A stretch of DNA of 64,000 bases, from positions 248,001 through 312,000 of the forward strand of contig NZ_CP016033.1 in NCBI RefSeq assembly GCF_001663175.1, written 5' to 3'. Position 1 is the stretch's first letter; each line of letters starts with the position of its first letter. The notes beneath the pieces were generated by a model. It saw only the letters and a list, made by a program, of their open reading frames with translations, made no database searches and had not been told where the DNA came from. This document shows positions 17,468 through 26,600 of this stretch, in pieces. Position numbers and translations under genes: made by a program. This DNA comes from Erythrobacter neustonensis (GTDB lineage: Bacteria; Pseudomonadota; Alphaproteobacteria; Sphingomonadales; Sphingomonadaceae).

Positions 17468-17494
17468 ATGCAGTGTAAAGTGGATCAGTTTTGA
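17468..17494 (+). other. Eight-codon leader reading frame coupled to crtF
   Basis: Immediately after the PpsR operator an ATG opens an 8-codon frame (MQCKVDQF) whose TGA overlaps the TTG start of crtF. It has no strong ribosome site of its own. It may be a leader permitting translational coupling to a weak TTG start, or chance. Confidence 0.3.
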
Positions 17495-18615
17495 ACCGGC
17501 TGGCGGCCTTGCGGCTGGCTTATGTGCAGCGCCGCAACGCGGTGTTCTCGAGCGCACGGTTCCAGCATTGGGCCGCACGCCTGCCGCTGATCCGCTGGAT
17601 CGCGACGCGCCGCGCGAAAGGCGCGTTCGATCTGCTTGCCGGTTTCACCTATTCGCAGATCCTGCGCGCCTATGTCGAAACCGGATTGTTCGATGTCTTG
17701 CGGCAAGGCCCCTGCAATGCCGCCGCGGTCGCGCACCGGATCGGGCTGTCGCAAGAGGCGGCGTTGACGCTGCTGCGCGCCGGGCGCCCGCTGATGCTGT
17801 CGGAGGAGCCCGCGCCCGATCACTGGACGCTTGGCGAACAAGGCGCTGTTTTTGCTACCAATCCCGGTGTTCAGGCGATGGTGCGTCACCACCGCCTGCT
17901 CTATGCCGATCTGGCCGATCCGGTCGCCCTGCTGCGCGCCGATCGCAAGCAGCCGACCGATCTGTCGCGCTTCTGGACCTATGCCGGCGCGCTCCACGGG
18001 GCGAGCGAGCGCGGCGCGGACACGGCGGAATATTCCGCGCTCATGGCCGCCTCGCAGCATTTCGTCGCCGACGAGGTGCTCGCCACGGTCGACTTTCGCG
18101 GCACGCGCAGCCTGCTCGATGTCGGCGGCGGGCATGGCGCGTTTCTGCGCCATATCGGCAGCGCCTGGCCGCATCTGAGGCTCGGCCTGTTCGACCTGCC
18201 CGAAGTTGCCGCAGCCGGCGCCGCGGCCCTGGGCGACGCGCTGGGGGCCCACCGCATCACCGCCCATCCGGGCAATTTCTTCAGCGATTTCATTCCATCA
18301 GGCTATGACATGGTGTCGCTGATCCGCATCCTTCACGATCACGACGATGGCCCCGCACAGGCGCTGCTGGCGAATATCCGCAAGAGCCTTGCCCCCGGAG
18401 CCCGGCTGCTGATCGCCGAGCCGATGGCGCGCATTCCCGGCGCCGAAGCGATGGGGGAAGCCTTCTTCGGGCTGTATCTGTGGGCAATGGGTTCGGGCCG
18501 ACCGCGCAGCCCGGGCGAGATCATCGCGATGTGCCGCGCGGCAGGCTTTGCCTCGGCGCGATTCTTGCCCACCGCCCAGGCGGTTAACGCCAGTCTCATC
18601 ATCGCCGCCGCCTGA
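17491..18615 (+). CDS. crtF: Hydroxyneurosporene O-methyltransferase CrtF
   Basis: SAM-dependent methyltransferase forming the 1-methoxy groups of spheroidene/spirilloxanthin carotenoids. 374 residues from a TTG that overlaps the stop of a short leader frame; no ATG nearby fits. The N-terminal dimerisation/winged-helix part contains GAFDLLAGFTYSQILRAYVE, and the SAM motif I is SLLDVGGGHGAFLRHIG; LIAEPMA follows motif post-II. Gene order crtD-crtC divergent from crtF-bchCXYZ is the usual one in purple bacteria. bchC follows after a paired PpsR operator. Confidence 0.93.
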   Translation: MNRLAALRLAYVQRRNAVFSSARFQHWAARLPLIRWIATRRAKGAFDLLAGFTYSQILRAYVETGLFDVLRQGPCNAAAVAHRIGLSQEAALTLLRAGRPLMLSEEPAPDHWTLGEQGAVFATNPGVQAMVRHHRLLYADLADPVALLRADRKQPTDLSRFWTYAGALHGASERGADTAEYSALMAASQHFVADEVLATVDFRGTRSLLDVGGGHGAFLRHIGSAWPHLRLGLFDLPEVAAAGAAALGDALGAHRITAHPGNFFSDFIPSGYDMVSLIRILHDHDDGPAQALLANIRKSLAPGARLLIAEPMARIPGAEAMGEAFFGLYLWAMGSGRPRSPGEIIAMCRAAGFASARFLPTAQAVNASLIIAAA

Positions 18616-18623
18616 GCATAAAT

Positions 18624-18667
18624 TGTCCAAGTTATTTGACAGTATCCTATGTAAGTCGTAGCACACA
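18624..18667 (+). promoter_or_regulatory. Paired PpsR operators and bchC promoter
   Basis: Two perfect TGT-N12-ACA palindromes, 18624-18641 (TGTCCAAGTTATTTGACA) and 18650-18667 (TGTAAGTCGTAGCACACA), are separated by exactly 8 bp. TTGACA inside the first is a good -35 box; a weak -10 (TAGCAC) falls in the second after 17 bp. This is the architecture described for the bchC promoter of Rhodobacter capsulatus, where CrtJ binds two such sites cooperatively across -35 and -10. Confidence 0.9.
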
Positions 18668-18742
18668 GTCGGGAGCACGCAGCTGTAGGATTTTCGACTC
18701 GGTGTTCGCACCGGCCGATCCGCAGCACAGGAGACCGGGGAA

Positions 18743-19690
18743 ATGCACACGCTGGCCGTCATACTCGAAGCACCGGAGCGTCTTGCTCTGCGGTCGCTCG
18801 AGTTGAAGGCGGCGCAGGCCTCCGACGTGCTGGTCGAAATCGCGTGGAGCGGGATCAGCACCGGCACCGAAAAACTGCTCTTCACCGGCCGCATGCCGCC
18901 TTTCCCGGGCCTCGGCTATCCGCTTGTCCCGGGTTACGAATCGGTCGGCCGCATCATCGATGCCGGGCCACAAGCGCGTGCCCGGATCGGCGACTGGGTG
19001 TTTGTCCCGGGCGCCGATTGCTACACCGATGCGCGCGGGTTGTTCGGCGGCACCGCGCGCCGCGTGATAGTGCCGTCGGCGCGGGCCATGCCGATCCCTG
19101 AGCATCTCGGCGAGGCCGGGGTGCTGTGCGCGCTTGCGGCGACGGCACTTCACGCGATCAAAGGCGGCTTCGCCCGCCGCGAGGCGCTGCCCGATCTGAT
19201 CGTCGGCCACGGCGTGCTGGGCCGCCTGCTTGCCCGGTTGACGCTGGCGATGGGCGGCGCGGCGCCGACCGTGTGGGAGATCGACCCCGCCCGCCGCACC
19301 GGCGCGGCCGGATACAATGTCATCGACCCCGCTGCCGACGAGCGCCGCGATTATCACGCGATCTATGATGCCAGCGGCGATGCGAACCTGATCGACGATC
19401 TGGTCATGCGGCTCGCCAAAGGGGGCGAGATCGTGCTCGCCGGATTCTACGCGCAGCGTGTCAGCTTCGCCTTCCCCGCCGCCTTCATGCGCGAGGCGCA
19501 TTTCCGCGTCGCCGCCGAATGGCAGCCCGGCGACCTCGCCGAAACGCGCGCGCTGATCGAATGCGGCAGGCTGGACCTCAAGGGTCTCGTCACCAACCGG
19601 CGCCCTGCCGGCGAGGCGCTCGACGCCTACCCCCAAGCCTTCAGCGATCCCGATTGCCTGAAGATGGTTCTCGATTGGAGCGAATGCTGA
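18743..19690 (+). CDS. bchC: 3-Hydroxyethyl bacteriochlorophyllide a dehydrogenase BchC
   Basis: 315 residues, an MDR-type (zinc-alcohol-dehydrogenase-like) enzyme oxidising the C3 hydroxyethyl group to acetyl late in bacteriochlorophyll a synthesis. The sequence shows [32 protein letters not shown] (in part: [16 protein letters not shown]), the hallmark N-terminal region, and a nucleotide-binding stretch around [16 protein letters not shown]. It is first in bchCXYZ-pufBALM, directly after the double PpsR operator. Its stop overlaps the bchX start region. Confidence 0.96.
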   Translation: MHTLAVILEAPERLALRSLELKAAQASDVLVEIAWSGISTGTEKLLFTGRMPPFPGLGYPLVPGYESVGRIIDAGPQARARIGDWVFVPGADCYTDARGLFGGTARRVIVPSARAMPIPEHLGEAGVLCALAATALHAIKGGFARREALPDLIVGHGVLGRLLARLTLAMGGAAPTVWEIDPARRTGAAGYNVIDPAADERRDYHAIYDASGDANLIDDLVMRLAKGGEIVLAGFYAQRVSFAFPAAFMREAHFRVAAEWQPGDLAETRALIECGRLDLKGLVTNRRPAGEALDAYPQAFSDPDCLKMVLDWSEC

Positions 19691-20679
19691 TGTCCGTGCT
19701 TGATACCCAGGCGGCCCACCTTCGCGACGAGGCAAGCCACGACCCCGATCCGGTCCACACCGGCGAGGTGAAGAGCGAGACGCAGATCATCGCGATCTAC
19801 GGCAAGGGCGGCAGCGGCAAGAGCTTCGCGCTCGCCAACCTGTCCTACATGATGGCCCAGCAGGGCAAGCGCGTGCTGCTGATCGGCTGCGATCCTAAGA
19901 GCGACACCACTTCGCTCCTGTTCGGCGGCAAGGCGACGCCCTCGATCATCGAAACCTCCAGCCGCAAGAAGCTGGCGGGCGAGGAAGTGCGCATCGAGGA
20001 TGTGTGCTTCCAGCGTGACGGCGTGTTCGCGATGGAGCTCGGCGGCCCCGAAGTCGGCCGCGGCTGCGGCGGGCGCGGGATCATCCACGGGTTCGAAACG
20101 CTCGAAAAGCTGGGCTTCCACGACTGGGGCTTCGATTACGTGCTGCTCGACTTCCTCGGCGACGTGGTGTGCGGCGGCTTCGGCCTGCCGATCGCGCGCG
20201 ACATGTGCCAGAAGGTAATCGTTGTCGGTAGCAACGACCTGCAATCGCTCTATGTCGCGAACAACGTGTGCCAGGCGGTCGAATATTTCCGCAAGATGGG
20301 CGGCAACGTCGGCGTGGCGGGCATGATCGTCAACAAGGACGACGGCACGGGCGAGGCGCATGCCTTTGCCGAGGCCGTGGGCATCCCGGTGCTGACCGCG
20401 ATCCCGGCGAACGAAGACATCCGCCGCAAGAGCGCCAATTACCAGATCATCGGGATGCCCGGCGGCGAATGGGGCAGCCTGTTCGAAACTCTGGCCGAAA
20501 ATGTCGCCTCCGCTCCGCCGCTGCGGCCCAATCCGCTCGATCAGGACGGCCTGCTCGGCCTGTTCAGCGCCGATGTGACGGGCGGCAATGTCGAACTGGT
20601 TCCCGCAACCCAGGCCGACATGCGCGGCGGCGTGTTCGAAACCCGGCCCAGCCTCGAAGTGATCTACGACGCGGCATGA
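19690..20679 (+). CDS. bchX: Chlorophyllide a reductase iron-protein subunit BchX
   Basis: NifH-like ATPase giving electrons to BchYZ for reduction of the C7-C8 bond of chlorophyllide a. Two in-frame ATGs occur, at 19684 and 19690; I choose the second because GGAG stands 9 bp before it and it overlaps the bchC stop. 329 residues. P-loop GKGGSGKS, cysteine ligands of the shared [4Fe-4S] cluster in GPEVGRGCGGRG and [14 protein letters not shown]. The next gene overlaps by ATGA. In aerobes this oxygen-sensitive enzyme works only where oxygen is low or protected. Confidence 0.97.
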   Translation: MSVLDTQAAHLRDEASHDPDPVHTGEVKSETQIIAIYGKGGSGKSFALANLSYMMAQQGKRVLLIGCDPKSDTTSLLFGGKATPSIIETSSRKKLAGEEVRIEDVCFQRDGVFAMELGGPEVGRGCGGRGIIHGFETLEKLGFHDWGFDYVLLDFLGDVVCGGFGLPIARDMCQKVIVVGSNDLQSLYVANNVCQAVEYFRKMGGNVGVAGMIVNKDDGTGEAHAFAEAVGIPVLTAIPANEDIRRKSANYQIIGMPGGEWGSLFETLAENVASAPPLRPNPLDQDGLLGLFSADVTGGNVELVPATQADMRGGVFETRPSLEVIYDAA

Positions 20680-22208
20680 GCATGTCCGACGCCTTTGACG
20701 CGCCCCGGCGCACCGCCGACCGGATCGAGCTCGATCCCGTGGATGTCGGCGGCTGCGCGTCGAAGGACACGATGAACGATGCCGCGCGCGCCGCGGGCAA
20801 GAGCGATATTCTCGATCAATATGCGGCCGATTATCCGGTCGGCCCGCATGATCAGCCGCAGTCGATGTGTCCAGCCTTCGGGTCGCTCCGGGTGGGTTTG
20901 CGCATGCGGCGGACGGCAACCGTGCTCTCGGGCTCGGCTTGCTGCGTTTACGGCCTGACCTTCACCTCGCACTTCTACGGTGCGCGGCGAACGGTGGGCT
21001 ATGTGCCCTTCTCCAGCGAGACGCTGGTCACGGGCAAGCTGTTCGAGGACATCAAGGAAGCGGTCGAAGGCCTCGCCGATCCGGAAAATTACGACGCGAT
21101 CGTGGTGACCAACCTGTGCGTCCCGACCGCGAGCGGCGTGCCGCTGCGCTTGCTGGGCAAGGCGATCAACGGCGTGCGGATCATCGGCATCGACGTGCCC
21201 GGCTTCGGCATCCCGACCCATGCGGAAGCCAAGGACGTGCTGGCGGGCGCGATGCTGCAATATGCGCGCGAGGAAGTGATGAGCGGGCCGGTCGCAGCCC
21301 CGCGCGAACGCTCGGACCTGCCATCGGTGGCATTGCTGGGCGAGATGTTCCCGGCGGACCCCGTGGTGATTGGCCAGATGCTCGCGCCCCTCGGCCTTGC
21401 CGCCGGGCCGGTGGTGCCGACCCGCGAATGGCGCGAGCTTTATGCCGCATTGGATTGCGCGGTCGTCGCCGCGATCCATCCCTTTTACACCGCCTCGATC
21501 CGCGAATTCGAAGCCGCGGGCCGCCCGGTGATCGGTTCGGCCCCTGTCGGCGTCGAGGGCACCGCGGCCTGGCTGCAAGCGCTGGGCGATGTGATGGGCC
21601 TGCCTCAAGCCAAAGTCGACGGCGTCAAGGATGCGATGATCGCCGCCTGCAAGGGCGCGCTGGCGAACATGCCGATCAAGGGACGCATCACGGTTTCGGG
21701 CTATGAAGGCTCGGAACTGCTGGTCGCGCGCCTGCTGATCGAAAGCGGTGCCGATGTGCGCTATGTCGGATCGGCCTGCCCGCGCACGAAGTGGTCGGAC
21801 GCTGACCGCGAATGGCTCGAAGCGCGCGGGGTGCAGGTGCAGTTCCGCGCCAGCCTTGAACAGGACATCGCCGCGGTCGAGGAATACCGCCCCGATCTCG
21901 CGATCGGCACCACGCCGGTCGTGCAGCACGCCAAGGCCAAGGCGATCCCGGCGCTCTATTTCACCAACCTGATCTCGGCGCGTCCGCTCATGGGCCCGGC
22001 AGGAGCGGGCAGCCTCGCCACGGTCATTAACGCCGCGATGGGCAACAAGGCGCGCTTCGATGCGATGCGCGATTTCTTCGAAGGCGTCGGCACCGAGCAC
22101 GCCGCGGGCGTATGGGAAGATCTCCCCGTCGACCGCCCCAAGTTCCGCAAGAAATACGCCGCCCTCAACGAGGCTGCGCGCAAGGCATCGGAGGCGATCG
22201 GCACATGA
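20676..22208 (+). CDS. bchY: Chlorophyllide a reductase subunit BchY
   Basis: 510 residues from the ATG overlapping the bchX stop; an in-frame ATG two codons on is also possible. NifD/NifK-like subunit of the catalytic BchYZ heterotetramer. Candidate cluster cysteines are in [25 protein letters not shown] and [11 protein letters not shown], as expected. Conserved blocks include [19 protein letters not shown] and [20 protein letters not shown] (shown as separate pieces). It is translationally coupled to bchX and bchZ by ATGA overlaps. The enzyme of this family can also reduce the 8-vinyl group, which matters because no bchJ or bciA is in the window. Confidence 0.97.
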   Translation: MSMSDAFDAPRRTADRIELDPVDVGGCASKDTMNDAARAAGKSDILDQYAADYPVGPHDQPQSMCPAFGSLRVGLRMRRTATVLSGSACCVYGLTFTSHFYGARRTVGYVPFSSETLVTGKLFEDIKEAVEGLADPENYDAIVVTNLCVPTASGVPLRLLGKAINGVRIIGIDVPGFGIPTHAEAKDVLAGAMLQYAREEVMSGPVAAPRERSDLPSVALLGEMFPADPVVIGQMLAPLGLAAGPVVPTREWRELYAALDCAVVAAIHPFYTASIREFEAAGRPVIGSAPVGVEGTAAWLQALGDVMGLPQAKVDGVKDAMIAACKGALANMPIKGRITVSGYEGSELLVARLLIESGADVRYVGSACPRTKWSDADREWLEARGVQVQFRASLEQDIAAVEEYRPDLAIGTTPVVQHAKAKAIPALYFTNLISARPLMGPAGAGSLATVINAAMGNKARFDAMRDFFEGVGTEHAAGVWEDLPVDRPKFRKKYAALNEAARKASEAIGT

Positions 22209-23650
22209 GCCTCGTCCTCGACCATGATCGCGCCGGCGGCTACTGGGGCGCCACTTACGTCTTCACTGCGGTGAAAGGCTTGCAGGTCATCATCGACGGC
22301 CCGGTGGGCTGCGAGAACCTGCCGGTCACCAGCGTGCTGCACTACACCGACGCCCTGCCCCCGCACGAACTCCCCATCGTCGTCACCGGCCTGGGCGAGG
22401 AAGAGCTGGGCAAGACCGGTACCGAAGGCGCGATGAAGCGCGCGTGGAAGACCCTCGATCCCGAGCTGCCCGCCGTAGTCGTCACCGGCTCGATCGCCGA
22501 GATGATCGGCGGGGGCGTTACGCCCGAGGGCACCAACATCAAGCGCTTCCTCCCGCGCACCATCGACGAGGACCAGTGGCAGTCGGCCGACCGCGCGCTG
22601 ACCTGGCTGTGGACCGAATTCGGCCCCAAGAAGATGCCGCAGCGACGCGAACGGCGCGAGGGCGAGAAGCCGGTCGTCAACATCATCGGACCAAGCTACG
22701 GGATGTTCAACATGCCCTCCGACCTCGCCGAGATCCGGCGTCTGGTGGAAGGCATCGGCGCGGAAGTCGGCGTGGTCTTCCCCTTGGGCACGCACCTTGC
22801 CGACATCGCCAAGCTCGCCAACGCGGACGCCAATGTCTGCCTTTACCGCGAGTTCGGCCGCAACCTGTGCGAAACGCTCGAACGACCCTACTTTCAGGCA
22901 CCCATCGGCCTCAGCCAGACCACCAAGTTCCTGCGCGCGCTCGCGGCCGAGCTCGGCCTCGACCCCGAGCCCTTCATCGAGCGCGAGAAGCACACCACCA
23001 TCAAGCCGCTGTGGGATCTGTGGCGTTCGGTCACGCAGGACTTCTTCGGCACGGCAAGCTTCGGCATCGTTGCCAATGAAACCTATGCGCGCGGCATCCG
23101 CCACTTCCTCGAAGACGACATGGGCCTGCCCTGCAGCTTCGCGTTCTCGCGCTGCGCGGGGGTCAAGCCCGTGAACGAGGACGTACGCGCCGCGATCCGC
23201 GCCAACCCGCCGCTGGTGGTGTTCGGCAGCTATAATGAGCGCATGTACATGGCCGAATGCGGCGCGCGGGGGATGTATATCCCCGCAAGCTTCCCCGGCG
23301 CGGCGATCCGCCGCCACACCGGCACGCCCTTCATGGGCTATTCGGGCGCGACCTATCTGGTGCAGGAAGTGTGCAATTCGCTGTTCGACGCGCTGTTCCA
23401 TATCCTGCCGCTGGGCACCGAGATGGACAAGGTCGAGGCGACACCGGCACGCAATGAAGCGCAGCTGGCGTGGGACATCGATGCGAAGGCCAGGCTCGAT
23501 CAGCTGGTCGAAGCCCAGCCGGTGCTGATCCGCATTTCCGCCGCCAAAGCCTTGCGCGATGCGGCCGAACGGACCGCGCGCGGGCGCGGCACCACGACAG
23601 TTTCCGCAGACTGCCTTGCCGAGGCACTGCTCGAAGGGACAGGGGCATGA
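22205..23650 (+). CDS. bchZ: Chlorophyllide a reductase subunit BchZ
   Basis: 481 residues from the ATG overlapping the bchY stop. It opens [20 protein letters not shown] and carries the cluster cysteine in [15 protein letters not shown]; later blocks include [15 protein letters not shown] and the C-terminal [17 protein letters not shown], all typical of BchZ. It completes the nitrogenase-like chlorin reductase. The puf genes follow 171 bp downstream, so read-through into pufBALM from the bchC promoter (a superoperon) is likely. Confidence 0.97.
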   Translation: MSLVLDHDRAGGYWGATYVFTAVKGLQVIIDGPVGCENLPVTSVLHYTDALPPHELPIVVTGLGEEELGKTGTEGAMKRAWKTLDPELPAVVVTGSIAEMIGGGVTPEGTNIKRFLPRTIDEDQWQSADRALTWLWTEFGPKKMPQRRERREGEKPVVNIIGPSYGMFNMPSDLAEIRRLVEGIGAEVGVVFPLGTHLADIAKLANADANVCLYREFGRNLCETLERPYFQAPIGLSQTTKFLRALAAELGLDPEPFIEREKHTTIKPLWDLWRSVTQDFFGTASFGIVANETYARGIRHFLEDDMGLPCSFAFSRCAGVKPVNEDVRAAIRANPPLVVFGSYNERMYMAECGARGMYIPASFPGAAIRRHTGTPFMGYSGATYLVQEVCNSLFDALFHILPLGTEMDKVEATPARNEAQLAWDIDAKARLDQLVEAQPVLIRISAAKALRDAAERTARGRGTTTVSADCLAEALLEGTGA

Positions 23651-23718
23651 TGGCCGCGCCCGCCCTTCCCACCTCTTTGTCGCCGCAGCGGACCCGTTCC
23701 GCCGCAGCGCCATCCCAT

Positions 23719-23735
23719 GCCCCGTCACACGGGGC
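23719..23735 (+). promoter_or_regulatory. Stem-loop in bchZ-pufB spacer
   Basis: GCCCC-(GTCACAC)-GGGGC forms a short stem-loop in the 171-bp spacer before pufB; a second hairpin with an AATC loop lies near 23774-23791. There is no T-run, so these look like RNA processing or stability elements rather than terminators. No pufQ reading frame is present in this spacer. Confidence 0.4.
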
Positions 23736-23821
23736 TCTCCAATCCACGTGGGGGATCACGCGGGGACGCCGAAGGGGGCCAATCGGCCCTCAATCACACC
23801 CAACTGAACGGAGAAAACCCG

Positions 23822-23968
23822 ATGAACGAACGTATCGGAACTCATCTGACGCCTGAAGAGGCGCAGGAAATCCACAAGGGCTTCATGGGCACCTTCACCC
23901 TTTACGTGGTGATCGCGCTCGTGGCGCACGCGCTGGTCTGGGCCAACAAGCCCTGGCTGCCGCTCTGA
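23822..23968 (+). CDS. pufB: Light-harvesting 1 beta polypeptide PufB
   Basis: 48-residue membrane polypeptide of the core antenna. The N-terminal soluble part contains LTPEEAQEIHKGFMG; the single membrane span has the bacteriochlorophyll-binding histidine 36 in ALVAHALVWA, with the usual A-x-x-x-H spacing (A32, H36) and the second conserved histidine 18. The terminal WLPL follows. GGAG lies 8-11 bp upstream. The alpha partner gene begins 93 bp later. Confidence 0.97.
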   Translation: MNERIGTHLTPEEAQEIHKGFMGTFTLYVVIALVAHALVWANKPWLPL

Positions 23969-24061
23969 TCGAAGGCCGGATAATCGCCGCGGCCTGCCGG
24001 TAATCCAGCAGCCTTGCGCGAATACCCTGTCTCGTTTCCAATACATTCGAAGGAATTCACC

Positions 24062-24250
24062 ATGTGGAGACTTTGGTTCTACTTTGACATCCGCCGCACG
24101 CTTGTGGCGCTGCATGTCGGCCTCGCCGTGCTGGCGTTCGCCATCCACTTCATCCTGCTCAGCACCACCAACTACAACTGGTTGGAAGATGGCGCTGCAC
24201 CGGTTGCGGCCGCTGCCGTGACCGCGCCGGGAGCCCCGGCGGCCGGATAG
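24062..24250 (+). CDS. pufA: Light-harvesting 1 alpha polypeptide PufA
   Basis: 62 residues. The N-terminus MWRLWFYFDIRRTLVALHVG is typical of LH1 alpha, with the bacteriochlorophyll-ligand histidine 29 in AFAIHFILLST and the aromatic NYNWLE after the span. The C-terminal extension is rich in alanine and proline. It pairs with PufB to make the ring around the reaction centre. It is preceded by AAGGAATT as ribosome site. A UUCG-capped hairpin follows the gene, as usual between pufBA and pufLM. Confidence 0.97.
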   Translation: MWRLWFYFDIRRTLVALHVGLAVLAFAIHFILLSTTNYNWLEDGAAPVAAAAVTAPGAPAAG

Positions 24251-24271
24251 CACTGCCGCGAATTGTGAGGG

Positions 24272-24287
24272 GGCAGGTTCGCCTGCC
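24272..24287 (+). promoter_or_regulatory. pufA-pufL intercistronic hairpin with UUCG loop
   Basis: GGCAGG-TTCG-CCTGCC gives a 6-bp stem capped by the very stable UUCG tetraloop, with no T-run. Comparable hairpins after pufA in Rhodobacter protect the upstream pufBA transcript from 3' decay and set the excess of LH1 over reaction-centre polypeptides; that role is inferred here. Confidence 0.75.
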
Positions 24288-24350
24288 TGCCTCCTAACAC
24301 TCGTCGAACAACCCTATTGAACCCGTCCTTGCGGCGGGGAGGATGGACCT

Positions 24351-25175
24351 ATGGCGCTCCTTAGTTTCGAGCGGAAATACCGCGTCCGCGGTGGCACATT
24401 AATCGGCGGCGACCTTTTCGACTTCTGGGTCGGCCCGTTTTATGTCGGATTCTTCGGAGTGACGACGGCGATCAGCGCCCTTCTGGGCACCATGCTGATC
24501 TTCGCTGCCGCAACCCAGGGTCCGACCCTCAACCCGTGGCTGATCTCGATCAACCCACCCCCGGTCGAATACGGCCTCAGCCTCGCGCCGCTGGCGCAGG
24601 GCGGATACTGGCAGATCATCACCTGCTGCGCGGTCATCGCGTTCAGTTCGTGGGTGCTGCGACAGGCCGAAATCAGCCGCAAGCTCGGCATGAGCTACCA
24701 CGTGCCGATCGCCTTTGCGGTGGCCGTGTTCGCCTATGTCAGCCTCAACGTCATCCGTCCCTTGTGGATGGGCGCGTGGGGCAACGGCTTCCCCTACGGG
24801 ATCTGGACGCACCTCGAGTGGGTCTCGAACGTCGGGTATGCCTTCGGCAACTTCCACTACAACCCCGTGCACATGCTCGCGATCACGTTCTTCTTCACGA
24901 ACTGCCTCGCGCTCGCCCTGCACGGCGGCCTCGTGCTGTCGGCGGTCAATCCGACGCGCGGCACCGACGTCAAGACGCCCGAATACGAAGACACCTATTT
25001 CCGTGACTTCATCGGCTATTCGGTCGGCACGCTCGGCATTCACCGGGTGGGCTTGTTCCTGGCGCTCAATGCCGGGTTCTGGAGCGCCATCTGCATCGTC
25101 ATTTCCGGCACTCTGTATGTCGGCAGCTGGATCGAATTCTGGGATTTCTGGAAGAAGATCCCGATCTGGTCGTAA
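24351..25175 (+). CDS. pufL: Photosynthetic reaction centre L subunit PufL
   Basis: 274 residues with five membrane helices, binding the primary donor, accessory bacteriochlorophyll, bacteriopheophytin and the quinone QA/QB region together with PufM. It opens [20 protein letters not shown]. Cofactor-ligand histidines are in [13 protein letters not shown] and [13 protein letters not shown]; the non-haem iron histidine set continues later ([18 protein letters not shown]). ATG preceded by GGGGAGG. It overlaps nothing; pufM starts 14 bp after the stop. Confidence 0.98.
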   Translation: MALLSFERKYRVRGGTLIGGDLFDFWVGPFYVGFFGVTTAISALLGTMLIFAAATQGPTLNPWLISINPPPVEYGLSLAPLAQGGYWQIITCCAVIAFSSWVLRQAEISRKLGMSYHVPIAFAVAVFAYVSLNVIRPLWMGAWGNGFPYGIWTHLEWVSNVGYAFGNFHYNPVHMLAITFFFTNCLALALHGGLVLSAVNPTRGTDVKTPEYEDTYFRDFIGYSVGTLGIHRVGLFLALNAGFWSAICIVISGTLYVGSWIEFWDFWKKIPIWS

Positions 25176-25189
25176 GGAGCACCTGAACC

Positions 25190-26161
25190 ATGGCGACTTA
25201 TCAGAACATCTTCACGCAGGTGCAGGTTCACGGACCGCCCGAAATGGGCATCCCGCTGGCACCCGAAGAAGACATCCGCATTCCCTATACCGGACACACC
25301 TACTGGATGGGCAAGATCGGGCAGGCCCAGTTCGGCCCCATCTATCTCGGCTGGACCGGCACGCTCAGCCTTGCCTTCGGCACGCTGGCAATCATGATCA
25401 TCGGGCTCAACTTCTGGGCGCAGGCCGGATGGAGCCCGCAGACCTTCATGCGCGAATTCTTCTGGCTCTATCTGGCGCCGCCGGGGCCGGAATACGGGTT
25501 CAGTCCCTTCGTGCCGCTGAAGGAAGGCGGCTGGTGGATCCTCGCAGGCTTCAGCCTGACCGCCTCGATCCTGCTGTGGTGGGTGCGCACCTACCGCCGC
25601 GCGGTGGCGCTGGGCATGGGGATGCACATTCCCTGGGCCTTTGCGAGCGCGATCTGGCTCTATCTGGTGCTGGGCTTCATCCGTCCGATGCTGCTGGGCC
25701 AGTGGTCCGAAGCCGTGCCGTTCGGCATCTTCGAACACCTCAACTGGACCAACAACTTCAGCCTCGTTTACGGCAACCTGTTCTACAACCCGTTCCACGC
25801 GCTCTCGATCGTCTTCCTTTATGGGTCGGCGGTTCTGTTCGCGATGCACGGGGCGACGATCCTGGCACTCGGCCGCTACGGCGGGGAGCGCGAGATCGAG
25901 CAGATCACCGACCGCGGGACCGCGGCGGAGCGCGGCGCCTTGTTCTGGCGCTGGGTGATGGGGTTCAACGCAACCTTCGAATCGATCCACCGCTGGGCCT
26001 GGTGGTTTGCGGTGCTGACGACGCTGACGGGCGGGATCGGCATCCTTTTGACCGGCACCGTGGTCGACAACTGGTATCTGTGGGCGCAGGAACATCACTA
26101 CGCCCCCGACACGGTCAACTACAATCCCACCGGCGCTGCGCAGGCTTCTGCGGGCAACTGA
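25190..26161 (+). CDS. pufM: Photosynthetic reaction centre M subunit PufM
   Basis: 323 residues, five helices. Conserved ligands appear in [30 protein letters not shown] and [16 protein letters not shown]. The C-terminus is short and no cytochrome gene pufC follows; instead a strong terminator ends the operon. Electron return to the special pair must therefore use soluble or other membrane cytochromes encoded elsewhere. This is a common marker gene for aerobic phototrophs; its sequence is of the alphaproteobacterial type. Confidence 0.98.
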   Translation: MATYQNIFTQVQVHGPPEMGIPLAPEEDIRIPYTGHTYWMGKIGQAQFGPIYLGWTGTLSLAFGTLAIMIIGLNFWAQAGWSPQTFMREFFWLYLAPPGPEYGFSPFVPLKEGGWWILAGFSLTASILLWWVRTYRRAVALGMGMHIPWAFASAIWLYLVLGFIRPMLLGQWSEAVPFGIFEHLNWTNNFSLVYGNLFYNPFHALSIVFLYGSAVLFAMHGATILALGRYGGEREIEQITDRGTAAERGALFWRWVMGFNATFESIHRWAWWFAVLTTLTGGIGILLTGTVVDNWYLWAQEHHYAPDTVNYNPTGAAQASAGN

Positions 26162-26223
26162 TCAGGCAGGGGGCCGGGGCGCTGCGACAGCGCGCTTCGG
26201 CCCCTTCGCAAAAGCAACAGGGT

Positions 26224-26267
26224 GGACCCGGTCGGACCAGCAACGGTCCGGCCGGGTCCTGCTTTTT
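26224..26267 (+). terminator. Strong rho-independent terminator of the puf operon
   Basis: A 15-bp perfect stem (GGACCCGGTCGGACC pairing with GGTCCGGCCGGGTCC, two wobble-type positions at most), loop AGCAAC, followed shortly by TTTTT. It lies about 60 bp after pufM and separates it from the opposing minus-strand genes. Confidence 0.93.
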
Positions 26268-26296
26268 AAGGGATACGAGGAACGCTGCCTGCGGTC

Positions 26297-26554
26297 TTAA
26301 TGGTCGCGCAGCCGGCTGCGCAGGTCGATCAGGTGGAGCGGCAGGGACGCGGCCAGCGGGAGTGCGATCCACCAACAGTCAGCGCCCACCAGCGCCGCGC
26401 GCAGACCAAGCACGATCAGCGCGGCAGGCCCCAGCAAGCCAAGCACCCGCCCCCAGCCCCATCCGCGCGCAAGCGCAAGCCACGCCGCTTCGAGCAGGAG
26501 CACGCCAAGGACGATGTCGGCCGCATGGCCGCTGGCAAAAAGCTGCGCGATCAT
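26297..26554 (-). CDS. Small hydrophobic membrane protein of unknown function
   Basis: 85 residues with probably three membrane segments (around 13-30, 36-53, 58-74). It lies 46 bp downstream of tspO on the same strand and is most likely the last gene of the bchG-bchP-tspO operon. I do not recognise a family. Its location next to the puf terminator at the convergent end supports it being a real operon tail rather than a shadow. Confidence 0.6.
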   Translation of the reverse strand: MIAQLFASGHAADIVLGVLLLEAAWLALARGWGWGRVLGLLGPAALIVLGLRAALVGADCWWIALPLAASLPLHLIDLRSRLRDH

Positions 26555-26600
26555 GCGTCCGCCCCGAACGCAGCCCCTGCCCCGCCCGGCCCGCCGGCCA

